In this document: positions 33,958 to 44,298 of the stretch, in pieces | How the letters are laid out: the number at the start of each line of letters is the position of its first letter | Position numbering within the stretch: the first letter of the stretch is position 1 | Assembly (NCBI GenBank): GCA_017428215.1 | Contig: JAFRRH010000006.1 | Coordinates: 1 to 64,000 of the forward strand | Direction: 5' to 3' | DNA length: 64,000 nt | Source: Selenomonadaceae bacterium | GTDB taxonomy: Bacteria > Bacillota > Negativicutes > Selenomonadales > Selenomonadaceae | Made by a program: the position numbers and the translations under genes | The notes under the pieces: model-generated | What the model saw: the letters and a program-made list of their open reading frames with translations, nothing else | Databases searched by the model: none | Told to the model about the DNA's origin: nothing

Positions 33958-34950
33958 CTAATTATAAATTTTGTCAAAAGTCGCGCCGTCAGCAAAATGA
34001 TCATTGTAAGCTTTAACCCAGCTGCCAAATGCCTCATCTATCGTAAACAACTCCAGCGGCTTAAAAATATCTTGATACTTAGCAAGAATATCTGTATTGC
34101 GCGGACGATAAAAATTCTGCGCGGCAATCTCTTGACCTGCGTCGGAGTAAAGATACTTTAAATATTCTTCGGCAAGTTCACGAGTGCCTTTTTTATCAAC
34201 GACGCTATCGACAACGGCAACGGACGGTTCAGCAAGTATACTCAAGCTTGGAATAACAATGTCATAGTCGTCCGGAGAATTTTTTTTGGCAAGCAGAGCT
34301 TCATTTTCCCAAGCAATCAGTGCGTCGTTAATTCCGCTTTGAAATCTTTTGGTTGAACCGCGAGCACCATCATCAAGCGGAGCGGCGTTGTCGTAAAATT
34401 TCTTCATGAAGGCTAAAATTTTAGTTTCGTCGCCGTCAAATTTTCTGCGGGCGAATTCCCACGCGGCGAGGTAGTTATATTGCGCACCGCCGGAGGTTTT
34501 GGGATTCGGCGTAACAATTTTAACGTCATCACGAATTAAATCGTCCCAATCACAAATATTTTTGGGATTACCTGCGCGGACGAGAAAAACCATTGTTGAA
34601 GTATACGGCGAGGAATTGTCAGGGAATTCCTTACGCCAACCGCCGCGAATCCGTCCTGCATTTTTAATTTGCGTCACGTCATAAGACGAGGCGAGCGTCA
34701 CAACATCCGCTTCCAAACCGTCGATAACTTTTTTAGCTTGTTTACTGGAGCCGCCGTGCGATTGCGTTAAAATAACTTTGCCCTTTCTAAGCTCATTTTC
34801 CCAATAAATCTTAAACTTTTCGTTATAAGCGGCGTAAAGTTCGCAAGTTGGGTCATAGGATACATTCAAAAGCTCCTGAGAGACGATTTTTTCATTGCCG
34901 CAACCAGTTAATATCATAGCCGCGCAGATTATCGCCAATAGTTTTCTCAT
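33958..34950 (-). CDS. Sulfate/thiosulfate-binding lipoprotein
   Basis: 330 residues from the ATG at 34950 (GAGGA seven bases upstream). The lipobox ILTGC gives a lipoprotein. Motifs of the sulfate-binding Sbp/CysP family: LNVSYDPTCELYAAYN, QSHGGSSKQA, DVVTLASSYDV, TPNPKTSGGAQYNYL and GARGSTKRF. It binds sulfate or a similar oxyanion for an ABC transporter, but no permease or ATPase gene is in the window. Confidence 0.9.
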   Translation of the reverse strand: MRKLLAIICAAMILTGCGNEKIVSQELLNVSYDPTCELYAAYNEKFKIYWENELRKGKVILTQSHGGSSKQAKKVIDGLEADVVTLASSYDVTQIKNAGRIRGGWRKEFPDNSSPYTSTMVFLVRAGNPKNICDWDDLIRDDVKIVTPNPKTSGGAQYNYLAAWEFARRKFDGDETKILAFMKKFYDNAAPLDDGARGSTKRFQSGINDALIAWENEALLAKKNSPDDYDIVIPSLSILAEPSVAVVDSVVDKKGTRELAEEYLKYLYSDAGQEIAAQNFYRPRNTDILAKYQDIFKPLELFTIDEAFGSWVKAYNDHFADGATFDKIYN

Positions 34951-34977
34951 TCCCAATTCCTCATTCTTAATTTCTAA

Positions 34978-35006
34978 TTGCAGTCATCACGGATTTATTT
35001 TATAAT
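34978..35006 (+). promoter_or_regulatory. Promoter for the small gene and queH
   Basis: TTGCAG (34978-34983) and TATAAT (35001-35006), spacer 17 bases, 32 bases before the ATG at 35039. Confidence 0.6.
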
Positions 35007-35038
35007 CAAAAAAGAATTTTTCAAGGGTGGTGCTCAAA

Positions 35039-35299
35039 ATGAAAATTCAAGGAGCGGTAATCATAGAACAAGGCGTAACATTTGCTATAGTCGTAGTAAA
35101 TCAGACAGTTACAAATTACACATCGCGGGCAGTTAGGGTTCGAGCGCATTTGTCGCAATTTTTCCCGAACATGCCGATAATTTTAATGTCGCAGGATTCC
35201 AACGGCACGCCACATTATTACGGACGCAAAGATATTGTAGAGTTCTTGCGCACGGTTCGGCTAGACCAAATTCCTTGGAAATTTTATCACATTTATTGA
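35039..35299 (+). CDS. Small hypothetical protein
   Basis: 86 residues from the ATG at 35039, with AAGGGTGG upstream. I do not recognise the family. It is a mixed alpha/beta chain (GVTFAIVVVNQTVTN, PIILMSQDSNGTPHYYGRKD) and ends seven bases before queH, so it is probably co-transcribed with it. Confidence 0.65.
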   Translation: MKIQGAVIIEQGVTFAIVVVNQTVTNYTSRAVRVRAHLSQFFPNMPIILMSQDSNGTPHYYGRKDIVEFLRTVRLDQIPWKFYHIY

Positions 35300-35306
35300 G
35301 GACGTT

Positions 35307-35933
35307 ATGGAAAAAATTTTAATGCACATGTGTTGCGGACCGTGTTCATGTTATCCGACAAAAAAATTGCGCGAGGAAAATTTCGAGCCGATTGGTTATT
35401 TTTTTAATCCGAATATACATCCGTATCAAGAATGGCGGCAACGCTTAAGAACTGCGCGGGAATTCGCGGAGAAAGTCGGAATAAAATTTTTTGCGGATAA
35501 TCATTACGGCTTGCGCGAGTATTTATCAAAAGTTTTAAGCGTCGTTAATGAGCAGGATACAATTCAATTTGGCAACGGCTTTCATAAGCGTTGCGGTATT
35601 TGTTATTCGTGGCGACTAAGTGAAACGGCTCGATTTGCGGCGGAAAATAATTTTGAGTGGTTTACGTCGACGCTTTTATACAGTCGTCATCAAAATCACG
35701 AATTGATAAAAAAAATCGCCGAGCACTTTGGTAAAAAGTTCGGCGTTAAATTTTTTTATGAAGACTTCCGCGCAGGTTGGCAGGAAGGCATTGATTTAAG
35801 TTTAGATTTGGGACTTTATCGGCAGAATTATTGCGGTTGCATTTTCAGTGAGGAAGAACGTTTCAGCAATGATTTGCGCAAAGCCCGTAAAAAATTTTTC
35901 ACTTCTCTTGAGCCGCCTTGTGCTCTTCGATAA
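35307..35933 (+). CDS. queH: Epoxyqueuosine reductase QueH
   Basis: 208 residues. The metal-binding cysteines C9, C10 and C13 (MHMCCGPCSCYPTK), the pair in RCGICYSWR and the later YCGCIFSEEER match the QueH (DUF208) family, which uses a 4Fe-4S cluster plus a second iron. It reduces epoxyqueuosine to queuosine in tRNA. Its last 35 bases overlap the convergent EF-G-like gene. Confidence 0.93.
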   Translation: MEKILMHMCCGPCSCYPTKKLREENFEPIGYFFNPNIHPYQEWRQRLRTAREFAEKVGIKFFADNHYGLREYLSKVLSVVNEQDTIQFGNGFHKRCGICYSWRLSETARFAAENNFEWFTSTLLYSRHQNHELIKKIAEHFGKKFGVKFFYEDFRAGWQEGIDLSLDLGLYRQNYCGCIFSEEERFSNDLRKARKKFFTSLEPPCALR

Positions 35934-37986
35934 TTTTTTCGGCAAGTTTATCGGGCATTGGTCTATAATCCGCGAATTTCAGCGAATAAGAAGCGCGCCC
36001 TTGAGTTTGAGAGCGGAGATCCGTTGCGTATTTATAAAGTTCACTTTCCGGAATAAACGCTTTAACTTCCGTCATGCCATTACCTACAGGATTCATGCCC
36101 AAAATACTGCCGCGCTTGGAATTGAGCTTGCCGATAATATCGCCCATATAATTTTCGGGCGTCAAAACTGTAATCTCATCAAACGGTTCAAGCAAAATCG
36201 GATCGGCGGAAAGAATACCTTTCTTAATCGCAATGGACGTTGCCATTTTAAACGCCGCTTCGGAGCTATCGACTGCATGATAGGAGCCGTCAAAAAGATT
36301 GACGCTTACATTAACGACGGGATAGCCCGCAATAACGCCGTCAGCTAAAGTTTCCTGCGTGCCTTTCTCGACGGCGGGGAAATATTGACGCGGGACACTG
36401 CCGCCGAAAATGCTTTCCGACCAGACATTGCCGTTGTTAACTTCGGTGTTGGCTTCTTTGTTCGGACCGATTCTCAACCAAACGTCGCCGTATTGACCGT
36501 GCCCGCCGGATTGCTTCTTATGCTTGCCTTGAACTTCAACTTGTTTACGAATAGTTTCACGATAAGCAACGCGCGGTTCGCCCAAAACCATTTTGACACC
36601 AAACTTGCGCTGAATCTTGTCGCTCAAAATATCCAAGTGAACTTCGCCAATACCGCGCAGAATAGTTTGCTTCGTTTCGGCTTTCTTTTCGAGCCAAATT
36701 GTCGGGTCTTCGTCCTGTTGACGGGTAATCGCGCCGAAAACTTTATCTTCCTCGCCTTTTTTCTCGGAGGTGACAGCCATAGCAAGCATCGGTTCGGGAT
36801 ATTGAATGCGTTCGTACTTAATCGGGGCGGCTTTATCGCAGAGGGTATCGCCGGTTTTTGCATTGGCAAGCTTAGACGTAACGACAATATCGCCCGCATG
36901 CGCCACGTCAACGGGAATTTGTTTCTTGCCCTGCATAGTGAAAAGCCCGCTTAAACGTTCTTGTCCTTCATTTTCCGCGCCGATAAGTTGATAAGTTGCG
37001 TCGCCTTTCATGTCGCCACTAATCACGCGCACATAGGACATACGTCCGACGAACGGGTCAACCATAGTTTTAAAAATTTGTCCGCTGAACGGCTCGGAAA
37101 CTTTACGTTCGACAAGTTCATCAGTTTTGGGATTAATGCCGCTGTAGTCTTTGGAATCGGGCGCGGGGAAAAATTCTACGATACTGTTAAGGAACTTTTT
37201 AACGCCGGTATTTTTAAGCGCGGAGCCGACGAACACGGGGAAAACTTTAGCCTCGCGAATACCTTGCGCTAAAGCTTCGGAAATTTCTTTTTCGTCCAAA
37301 TCCTCAACGTCACCCTCAAGATATTTTTCCATTAAGTCATCGTTGAATTCGGCGACAATGTCCAACATTTCCAGGCGTTTATCTTCCACTTCGTCAGCAA
37401 CTGCCGCCGCGTCAATCGCCTCATCGTCATTGTTGACTTTGCTGAACGCCTTAACTAAATCGACGACGCCCTTAAAGCTGTCCTCTTTACCGACGGGAAC
37501 TTGAACGGGCACGACACTATTGCCGAATTTATTTCTAAGATCCGCGAGAACTTTTTCAAAATCGGCGTGTTCACGATCCATTTTGGTAACGAAGAACGCA
37601 CGCGGCAAGTTAAGCTTTTCAGCAAGTGCCCAAGCCTTTTCGGTCTCAACTTCGACGCCTGCGCTAGCACTCACGACGATAACCGCCGAATCTGCCGCCG
37701 CCAAAGCTCCGTGCATTTCCGCGACAAAATCGGGGAAGCCAGGCACGTCAAGCGCGTTAATTTTAAAATTCTTCCACTCAAGAGCCGCAAGAGACGCGCT
37801 GATAGACATTTTGCGCTTAGTTTCTTCAGGCTCAAAGTCGAGGACGCCAGTACCTTGATCGACGTTGCCGAGACGAGTGGTCGCGCCGCTGTCGAAAAGT
37901 GCCGCTTCAAGCAAACTTGTCTTGCCTGAGCGGCCATGACCGCAGAACGCTACATTTCTGATACTTTCACTTTTATAATCTTTCAT
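35899..37986 (-). CDS. Elongation factor G-like GTPase (EF-G2 type)
   Basis: 695 residues. The P-loop is [12 protein letters not shown], where canonical EF-G has GHIDAGKTT. G3 is DVPGFPDF, G4 is VTKMDRE, and domain II, IV ([12 protein letters not shown]) and V ([16 protein letters not shown]) follow. The altered P-loop and DVPGFPDF in place of DTPGHVDF mark it as the second, non-canonical EF-G paralogue common in Firmicutes, not the main fusA. Its translocation role is uncertain. The ATG is preceded by GGAGGTTTAAGC. Confidence 0.9.
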   Translation of the reverse strand: MKDYKSESIRNVAFCGHGRSGKTSLLEAALFDSGATTRLGNVDQGTGVLDFEPEETKRKMSISASLAALEWKNFKINALDVPGFPDFVAEMHGALAAADSAVIVVSASAGVEVETEKAWALAEKLNLPRAFFVTKMDREHADFEKVLADLRNKFGNSVVPVQVPVGKEDSFKGVVDLVKAFSKVNNDDEAIDAAAVADEVEDKRLEMLDIVAEFNDDLMEKYLEGDVEDLDEKEISEALAQGIREAKVFPVFVGSALKNTGVKKFLNSIVEFFPAPDSKDYSGINPKTDELVERKVSEPFSGQIFKTMVDPFVGRMSYVRVISGDMKGDATYQLIGAENEGQERLSGLFTMQGKKQIPVDVAHAGDIVVTSKLANAKTGDTLCDKAAPIKYERIQYPEPMLAMAVTSEKKGEEDKVFGAITRQQDEDPTIWLEKKAETKQTILRGIGEVHLDILSDKIQRKFGVKMVLGEPRVAYRETIRKQVEVQGKHKKQSGGHGQYGDVWLRIGPNKEANTEVNNGNVWSESIFGGSVPRQYFPAVEKGTQETLADGVIAGYPVVNVSVNLFDGSYHAVDSSEAAFKMATSIAIKKGILSADPILLEPFDEITVLTPENYMGDIIGKLNSKRGSILGMNPVGNGMTEVKAFIPESELYKYATDLRSQTQGRASYSLKFADYRPMPDKLAEKIIEEHKAAQEK

Positions 37987-38061
37987 GCTTAAACCTCCGT
38001 AAAATTTTTTCGCAAGAATTATTCTATTGCCGCCGCGATTTTCCTGCCGCTGTTTAGATAC

Positions 38062-38094
38062 AAAAAAATCCCCGCGAAATTTCTCACGGGGATT
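38062..38094 (-). terminator. Rho-independent terminator of the decayed inositol locus
   Basis: On the minus strand AATCCCCGTGAG pairs with CGCGGGGATT and is followed by seven T, just after the isomerase remnant stop at 38115. Confidence 0.85.
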
Positions 38095-38114
38095 AAATTT
38101 TTATTACGTAAAAT

Positions 38115-38655
38115 TTATTTGCTGATAGTCTGATTCAAAGCGTCAATCGAAGTTTGCAAGCCGGCTTCAACGCTCATAGTTAAATCTTCCATTTCAAGAG
38201 AGACATAACCGTTATAGCCTATCATGCGGCAAATGGAGAAAAATTCTTTCCACCATTGCAAATCTCTTCCGCAACCGACTGCAACATAATTCCAAGTGCG
38301 CTCCGAAGACTTATCGACGGGCAAATTCTCCAAAAGTCCATCCACGTCAGCTTTGTAGCGTTCAATGCGGGCGTCTTTGCCGTGTATGTAGAAAATCTTT
38401 TCGCCGAGAGCACGAGCGGCGGCAATCGGTTCCGCGCCTTGAATCATCAAATGCGACGGGTCTAAATTCATGCCAATCGTCTTGCCAAAATCATTTCCGA
38501 CTACTTCGACGAGTTTATTGAGACTGCGGACGTTGTAAACGAGTTGGCAGGGAAATTCTTCAATCGCAATCTCCTCAAGCGATTTGCCTTTAATTTCAGG
38601 CACGCAAGTATGAACGAATACGGAACATTGCTCCAGCGAACGCATCAACCAGCCA
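38115..38655 (-). pseudogene. Sugar phosphate isomerase/epimerase, C-terminal remnant
   Basis: About 175 residues of an IolE/IolI-type TIM barrel: CVPEIKGKSLEEIAIEEFP, GMNLDPSHLMIQGAEP, KIFYIHGKDARI, GYVSLEMEDLTMS. The N-terminal half (family length about 280-320) is missing. The apparent first residues are an out-of-frame read of the transporter remnant upstream, so the gene was joined to it by a deletion near 38640. Confidence 0.85.
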
Positions 38656-39523
38656 CAAGTATAAAATTGCAATGCCCATTCCTAGTTAAACCAAAGGAAA
38701 ACAATCGTCATTGATAAAACGATATACGGCAAACTCGGCGAGCCTTCCAAGTTCATTGCCGCTAATGCGATTATTAAAAGACTTCCCATCGTGCCTAAAA
38801 TGCCCGCTTTAAACATTGTTACGCGCCCGATTTTGCCTAAAAGCCAAATTCCGAAAAATGTCGCGATAACTGACGTTAAACCGTTTGCGATAATTGCTAT
38901 TTGCCGCCCAAAACCCGCCTCAGTTAAAATTTGCGTGCCGTAAAACATAATTGTGTTGACGCCCGTAAATCTCATGGCTACTGCGACGCCAATTCCGATA
39001 AATAATATCCTACGAACCCAAGGAGTCATCAAATCTCCACAGCCAAATTGCTTAATCGACGCCTCACTCGCGATTGATTCTTTAATTTCTTGTAATTCTT
39101 TGCTCGCCACCGAATCTGAGCCGCGTAATTTATTTAAGGTCTCAAGTGCATTGTCAAAATTTCCTTTTAAAGCCATCCAACGCGGTGATTCAGGCATTTT
39201 CATCATTCCAAAAAATAAAAGCACTGCCGGAAGTGCCGCAACCGATAACATATACCGCCAAACAACATTTTCATTTTGCGACGCCCCATCGCGTCTGCAA
39301 TTCGCCCGCCAGTTACCGAACCGATTGTTGCGCCGACTAAAAGCGCACTTACGACGAATCCTTCAAGTTGCGGAGTCAAATTTAATTGGTCGGGTGCCGC
39401 CATAAAAGGTAATGCGCCATTTACAACGCCCGTATCGTAACCGAACAGCAATCCGCCGAAGGTTGCCGTTATCATGACGGTCTTCACGAAATTTTTCGCT
39501 TCAGGATTAATCGTCTCTCCCAT
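38641..39523 (-). pseudogene. MFS sugar/inositol transporter, two deletions
   Basis: The start at 39523 (GAGGGGGA upstream) reads MGETINPEAKNFVKTVMI, LLFGYDTGVVNGALPFM and GGRIADAMGRRKMKML, the first helices of an IolT/sugar-porter. A deletion of about 80 residues then joins this to WRYMLSVAALPAVLLFF...MPESPRWMALKG in another frame. That runs on to IVFLWFN and a stop. After a second gap LGMGIAILYLWLVDA appears in another frame and meets the isomerase remnant. Clearly non-functional. Confidence 0.88.
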
Positions 39524-39669
39524 TTTAAATCCCCCTCTAATCCAACGAATAAATTTTATCGCGGCGTCACTGATAAGTGGCAGAAAAATCTTTCCAACCA
39601 CTTATCGTAACGCTTTGACCTAATCAAACGGATAAATTTTTTCCCGCGTCTAATCTGCGCGGATTTTTT

Positions 39670-40200
39670 TTATTTATAAAATTCAGGCGTGGGAGGAATT
39701 TCCACAGCGACTTTTTGCTGAATATCGCGAGCTTTTGAGGCGGCGGCGGCTGTAATTTGACCTGTATAGCCGTTCCAAGCAGTTGGACCTTCCAATTTTC
39801 CGGCTTTTACGCTGTTAATCCATTCTTGGAACTCGTCATTATACGCGGAGATGAATCTGTCGCTCCAATCTTTGTAAATCGGATAAACTCTCGACGCATT
39901 TGTACGAATCATCGCGTTCGACGGTTCGGGCAAGCTGATAATGCCGTCTTCGCAACAAACTTCGCACTTAATATCGTAATTACGCAAATAAACACCTCAA
40001 TATCAATCAGAACTTCGTATTTAGTCCAAAGGCGCATAATCTGCGGGTCTTGAAGTCTTTCGTGCGCGTGACGAGTTTTTTTCGGGAAAACGACTTCAGC
40101 CGCAACATAATCCTCGCAAAAAATCCGTCGCAACACGTCAATTTCGTGAATTAAAGAATTTTCCACAACCATATGCGTATCGTAGCAAAAGTTTTTTCAA
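39670..40200 (-). pseudogene. Inositol 2-dehydrogenase-like (iolG) C-terminal remnant
   Basis: Starting near 40200 the minus strand reads CYDTHMVVENSLIHEIDVLRR, then YEVLIDIEVF. A one-base frameshift near 39985 follows, then LRNYDIKCEVCCEDGIISL and DRFISAYNDEFQEWINSV. This is the C-terminal domain of the IolG branch of Gfo/Idh/MocA. The whole N-terminal NAD-binding domain is missing; the break is within ten bases of the end of the GIY-YIG gene. Confidence 0.85.
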
Positions 40201-40209
40201 TAAAAATTC

Positions 40210-40939
40210 TTATTCTTCGCGTTGCAAAAGATATTCGATAGGTTTTCCAAAAATCTCGACGAGTTTTGATTTATCTCTTTCTGTAAAGTTTCTCTTGCCA
40301 CGCATTTTTGCAGAAACGTTAGAACTTGAAGACAATACTAAAAGTGATGTAAGTGCAGAATATGTAAGGTTTCGGGCGTTAATTTCATCTGTCAAATTTT
40401 TGTAAATGGTTTCTCTGCGTATCGACGCCGAAATTTTTGCAGAATGTTCGGGCGAGCGAGGTTTGCCATAGTTCGGATTTTTTTCCCCTTTGAGAGATTC
40501 AGAAATTTTTGCGCGAGTTTTTCGTGAAGGTGACTTTCCTTTTTTTGATTCAGCAATTTTGGAGCAATGTTCGGGTGAACGAGGTTTATACTTCTTATCT
40601 ATCTTAGACGCGGAGATTTTTGCACAATGTTCGGGCGTAAGAGGATAACCAACGACTCCTTCGCCACCATCAGGTCAAGTTGTAGCCATTCGGATACTTG
40701 CTGCCGAGTAGGATAATGAAAAATTTTTCCCAATAATCCATGTCTGCTTTAGATGCACAACACTTGATGACACAATAACGGAAATTTTTCTTACCGTACT
40801 TGTGAATCGCGTTGCCGATAGCAGTTTTTACATATGCGTGTTGATTGAATCGCTCTTCGACTGTGTGCTTAGTCTGTCCGACGTACATTTTTCCGTTAAT
40901 CGTGTTCAAAATAAGATAAACTACACCATAAACTTCCAT
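40210..40939 (-). pseudogene. GIY-YIG endonuclease with frameshift (copy B)
   Basis: From the ATG at 40939 it reads MEVYGVVYLILNTINGKMYVGQT, the GIY-YIG domain, to PNGYNLT and a TGA at 40672-40670. One extra base there moves the frame; dropping it gives DGGEGVVGYPLTPEHCAKI, then NUMOD3 repeats (RSPEHCSKIAESKKG, TRAKISESLKGE, RSPEHSAKISASIRR) and the HTH end LVEIFGKPIEYLLQREE. Both halves are otherwise intact, so this is a recent frameshift or a sequencing error. The domain plan and leader match copy A at 4411. Confidence 0.85.
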
Positions 40940-41073
40940 AAATGCTCCCGCCTTTCTTTTAATTGACAGCAAGGCGCAAGCGTTGTAGAATTTAAATGAT
41001 AAAAAGACTCTGCGTCTTGCTAATTATTCAGTTTGATGACTTAATCTTAGCACCGCAGAGTTTTTTCTGTCAA
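40940..41073 (-). promoter_or_regulatory. Conserved promoter plus structured leader of GIY-YIG gene (copy B)
   Basis: On the minus strand TTGACA (41073-41068), an 18-base spacer and TAAGAT (41049-41044). A CTCTGCG/CGCAGAG inverted repeat (41061-41054 with 41014-41007) spans the -10, with an inner GCTAA/TTAGC stem. ATTGACAG at the left end can pair with CTGTCAAT near 40963-40970. TTCTACAACGCTTGCGCC and GAAAGGCGGGAGC follow, as in copy A. Confidence 0.65.
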
Positions 41074-41457
41074 TAGAATTCAAAGTAACCGTTTTGCTTA
41101 TGAAACATCTGATAAATACGCGGCAAGAGTTCAGAGAATAAATTTTCGTTGCCGAAAGACAAAATCGGACGCTCCTCTTCAGCAAGTTCTAACTTCGCGC
41201 ACGATTAAAACTAAACAATAAGTTTGAATGTGGTGTTTTTGAAAAGGATCTTCGCCGTGAGGAACATTGGCATTGCAAATGACAAAATCGCCGGCAGTCA
41301 CGGCGTATTCGTGATTATCGACGATATAACGCCCGCTTGACTCGGCAATATAAAGCAATTCCAAGAAATTTTCGTGGCGATGAATCATATGCGGGTGTTT
41401 ATGGGAATATTCTTTATCAACGAAGATGACATCAACGAGTTCAATCGAATTATTCAT
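41074..41457 (-). pseudogene. AraC-family regulator, N-terminal remnant
   Basis: MNNSIELVDVIFVDKEY and the cupin motifs PHMIHRHENFLELLYI, AGDFVICNANVPHG are intact. A frameshift lies near 41195; past it the other frame reads KLELAEEERPILSFGNENL and QMFHKQNGYFEF. The reading then stops exactly where the GIY-YIG leader begins (41073). The C-terminal HTH domain is gone. Confidence 0.82.
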
Positions 41458-41570
41458 GATATACGCCTCCCGCGATATTTTAATCTGAACGATTACTTAG
41501 GTGTTATGATTTTATAGTTAAATTTTAACGGCGTGATAAAAATTTTTAGCGGTGAATTGTGCAATATTGC

Positions 41571-41600
41571 AAAAAAAATCCCCCGCTACAAACGGAGGAA
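41571..41600 (-). terminator. Rho-independent terminator of argGH
   Basis: Minus strand CCTCCG pairs with CGGGGG, loop TTTGTAG, followed by eight T; 12 bases after the argH stop. Confidence 0.85.
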
Positions 41601-41611
41601 AATTTTTTATA

Positions 41612-42997
41612 TCACGAATTTTTTTCGAGCCATTTACGCGCAAGTTCAATTTGAATTTCAACTTGTTTAGGTGAAGTTCCGCCTTGAGAATTTCGAGCGG
41701 CAACGCAAGTTTCAGGCTTAATCGCGTCGTGAATGTCGGCGTCGAATAGCGGCGAAAATTTTTTAAACTCGTCGAGCGTCAAATCTTTAAGATAAATATT
41801 TTTCTCAATGCAATAGTGGACAAGTTTACCGGCGACTTCGTGCGCTTGACGAAATGGCAAATTTTTCTTTACCAAATAATCTGCCGCGTCGGTGGCATTG
41901 CTGAAATCCTCTTCGACGGCGCGGCGCATATTTTCTTTGCGAACTTTAATGCCAGCGATAATTTGACTAAAAACTGCCAGCGAAAATTTTACCGTGTCGA
42001 GCGCGTCGAATACGCCTTCCTTGTCCTCTTGCAAGTCTTTGTTGTAAGCAAGTGGCAAAGCCTTAACAGTCGTCAACAACGCCATTAAATGTCCGAAAAC
42101 TCGTCCAGCCTTTCCGCGAACCAATTCCGGTACGTCGGGATTTTTTTTCTGCGGCATCATCGAAGAGCCAGTACAATGCGCGTCGTCCAATTCTATAAAC
42201 GAAAACTCGCGACTGCACCATAAAATTATTTCTTCGCTGAAGCGCGACAAGTGAACCATTAAAATTGACGCCGCCGATAAGAATTCCAGCAGATAATCCC
42301 TGTCGCTGACAGCGTCCAAACTGTTGGAATAAATCGCGCCGAATTCTAATTCTTTAGCGACAAAATTTCTATCAATGTTAAAAGTCGTGCCAGCTAATGC
42401 ACCGGCTCCAAGCGGCATAATATCTGCGCGGGCGTGAACTCCCTCAAAGCGGGCGAAATCCCTTTGCAGCATGGAAAAATACGCCAGCAAGTGATGAGCA
42501 AATAAAATCGGTTGAGCGCGTTGCAAATGAGTATAGCCGGGGAAAATTACGTCACGATTTTTTTCAGCGGCTTTAACCAGTTCGGTTTGCAGTTCAATAA
42601 TTAATTTTTGAATCTCGCGAACTTGACGGCGGATATAAAGGTGAGTATCAAGCGCGACTTGGTCATTGCGACTGCGTGCCGTGTGAAGTCTGCCGCCCGC
42701 CTCGCCGATTGCCTCCGTCAACGCCGCCTCAACGTTCATATGAATATCTTCCAAAGCAACGCTAAATTCAAATTTGCCAGAGTCAATCTGCGCCAAAATT
42801 TTTTCCAAGCCCGCGCAGATTTTTTTAGCATCGTCGTCGGAAATAATTTTTTGAGCGGCTAGCATTTTCGCATGAGCAATCGAGCCTGTTATATCTTCGC
42901 GGTACATGCGCTTATCAAAATTAATCGACGCCTGAAACCCGTTAATCATTTCGTCGGTTGACTTCTCAAATCGTCCGCCCCAAAGTTTTTCGCTCAT
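41612..42997 (-). CDS. argH: Argininosuccinate lyase
   Basis: 461 residues, full length. [14 protein letters not shown] at the start, [34 protein letters not shown] and the fumarase-superfamily signature [12 protein letters not shown]. It cleaves argininosuccinate to arginine and fumarate. It overlaps argG by four bases. Confidence 0.98.
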   Translation of the reverse strand: MSEKLWGGRFEKSTDEMINGFQASINFDKRMYREDITGSIAHAKMLAAQKIISDDDAKKICAGLEKILAQIDSGKFEFSVALEDIHMNVEAALTEAIGEAGGRLHTARSRNDQVALDTHLYIRRQVREIQKLIIELQTELVKAAEKNRDVIFPGYTHLQRAQPILFAHHLLAYFSMLQRDFARFEGVHARADIMPLGAGALAGTTFNIDRNFVAKELEFGAIYSNSLDAVSDRDYLLEFLSAASILMVHLSRFSEEIILWCSREFSFIELDDAHCTGSSMMPQKKNPDVPELVRGKAGRVFGHLMALLTTVKALPLAYNKDLQEDKEGVFDALDTVKFSLAVFSQIIAGIKVRKENMRRAVEEDFSNATDAADYLVKKNLPFRQAHEVAGKLVHYCIEKNIYLKDLTLDEFKKFSPLFDADIHDAIKPETCVAARNSQGGTSPKQVEIQIELARKWLEKNS

Positions 42998-44196
42998 TTT
43001 TTATTTACCAGTGCGCGAACTTTCAGCGGCAAGCCAAACAGATTGATAAAGCCCGTTGCGTCAGCTTGATTGTAAACGTCGTCATGTTCAAACGTCACGA
43101 ACTCTTGACTGTACAGCGAATACGGAGACTTACTGCCAGCTGAAATGATGTTGCCTTTGTAAAGTTTCAACTTAACGGTGCCGGTGACTGTCTTTTGAGT
43201 TTCGTCGACGAATGCGGCAAGAGCCTCGCGAAGAGCGCAGAACCACATGCCGTCATAAACTAATTCGCCGTATTTAACTGCAACGTGCTGTTTAAAGTGG
43301 AAAGTTGCGCGGTCGAGGCACAAATATTCAAGTTCGCGGTGTGCGTAGTAGAGAATTGAACCAGCAGGATTTTCGTAAACGCCGCGAGATTTCATACCGA
43401 CCAAACGATTTTCGCAAATGTCAACGATACCGACGCCGTTACGTGCGCCAATCTCGTTAAGCTTAGTGACGAGTTCAACCGCGCCGAGTTTTTCCCCATT
43501 AACAGCAACGGGAATGCCCTGTTCAAAGTCAACGGTAATTTCTTCGGGCTTATCGGGCGCATCTTCGGGCGCAACACTTATTAAAAACATTTTATTTTGC
43601 GGCGCGTTCCAAGGGTCTTCGAGGTCGGAGCCTTCGTGCGAGAGGTGCCAAATATTTCTATCCATGCTGTAAGTTTTATTGGCAGTTGCAATCGGAATAT
43701 CGTGTGCTTTAGCGTATTCAATTTCGGATTCGCGGCTGTCAAGTTCCCATTCGCGCCACGGAGCAATAATCTTGAGTTCAGGAGCCAGAGCTTTAACCGT
43801 CAGTTCAAAGCGAACTTGGTCGTTGCCTTTACCCGTCGCGCCGTGTGCAACTGCGTCGCAACCTTCAGCGAGCGCAACTTCCACGAGTTTTTTGGCGATA
43901 ATCGGGCGAGCAAAACTTGTGCCGAGCAAATATTTTTCCTCGTAAGTCGCACCAGCTTTAAGCGTCGGGAAAATGTAATTCTCAATAAAATCTTTCGTGA
44001 GGTCGGCGATAAAAACTTTCGACGCGCCAGACTTCAACGCTTTATCGTGAACAACGTTAAGTTCGTCGCCCTGTCCAACGTCCGCGCAAACGGCAATGAC
44101 TTCGCAACCGTAATTTTCCTTGAGCCAAGGGATAATAACCGAAGTATCAAGCCCGCCGCTGTACGCAAGCGCAACTTTTTTTACTGTGTCTTTCAT
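42994..44196 (-). CDS. argG: Argininosuccinate synthase
   Basis: 400 residues. ATP pyrophosphatase loop [40 protein letters not shown] and SREPE-like [12 protein letters not shown], all typical. It joins citrulline and aspartate. First gene of an argGH operon with its own consensus promoter; RBS AAAGGAG before the ATG. Confidence 0.98.
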   Translation of the reverse strand: MKDTVKKVALAYSGGLDTSVIIPWLKENYGCEVIAVCADVGQGDELNVVHDKALKSGASKVFIADLTKDFIENYIFPTLKAGATYEEKYLLGTSFARPIIAKKLVEVALAEGCDAVAHGATGKGNDQVRFELTVKALAPELKIIAPWREWELDSRESEIEYAKAHDIPIATANKTYSMDRNIWHLSHEGSDLEDPWNAPQNKMFLISVAPEDAPDKPEEITVDFEQGIPVAVNGEKLGAVELVTKLNEIGARNGVGIVDICENRLVGMKSRGVYENPAGSILYYAHRELEYLCLDRATFHFKQHVAVKYGELVYDGMWFCALREALAAFVDETQKTVTGTVKLKLYKGNIISAGSKSPYSLYSQEFVTFEHDDVYNQADATGFINLFGLPLKVRALVNKK

Positions 44197-44237
44197 TTAA
44201 ATATCTCCTTTAAAAATTTTTGTCTGTTGACGGAAAC

Positions 44238-44266
44238 ATTTTAGCGTTGCACTCGGAGGTTGTCAA
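44238..44266 (-). promoter_or_regulatory. Promoter of argGH
   Basis: TTGACA (44266-44261) and TAAAAT (44243-44238) on the minus strand, spacer 17. A GCAACGTTGC palindrome lies just upstream at 44276-44285, between the stop of the Hsp70-like gene and the promoter, and could be an operator. Confidence 0.7.
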
Positions 44267-44298
44267 TTTCAGCAAGCAACGTTGCAATCATTAGAATT

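Noticed and set aside
35899..35933. A possible assembly error where queH and the EF-G-like gene overlap
   Set aside because: Both ends read well and a 35-base tail-to-tail overlap is acceptable for convergent genes.
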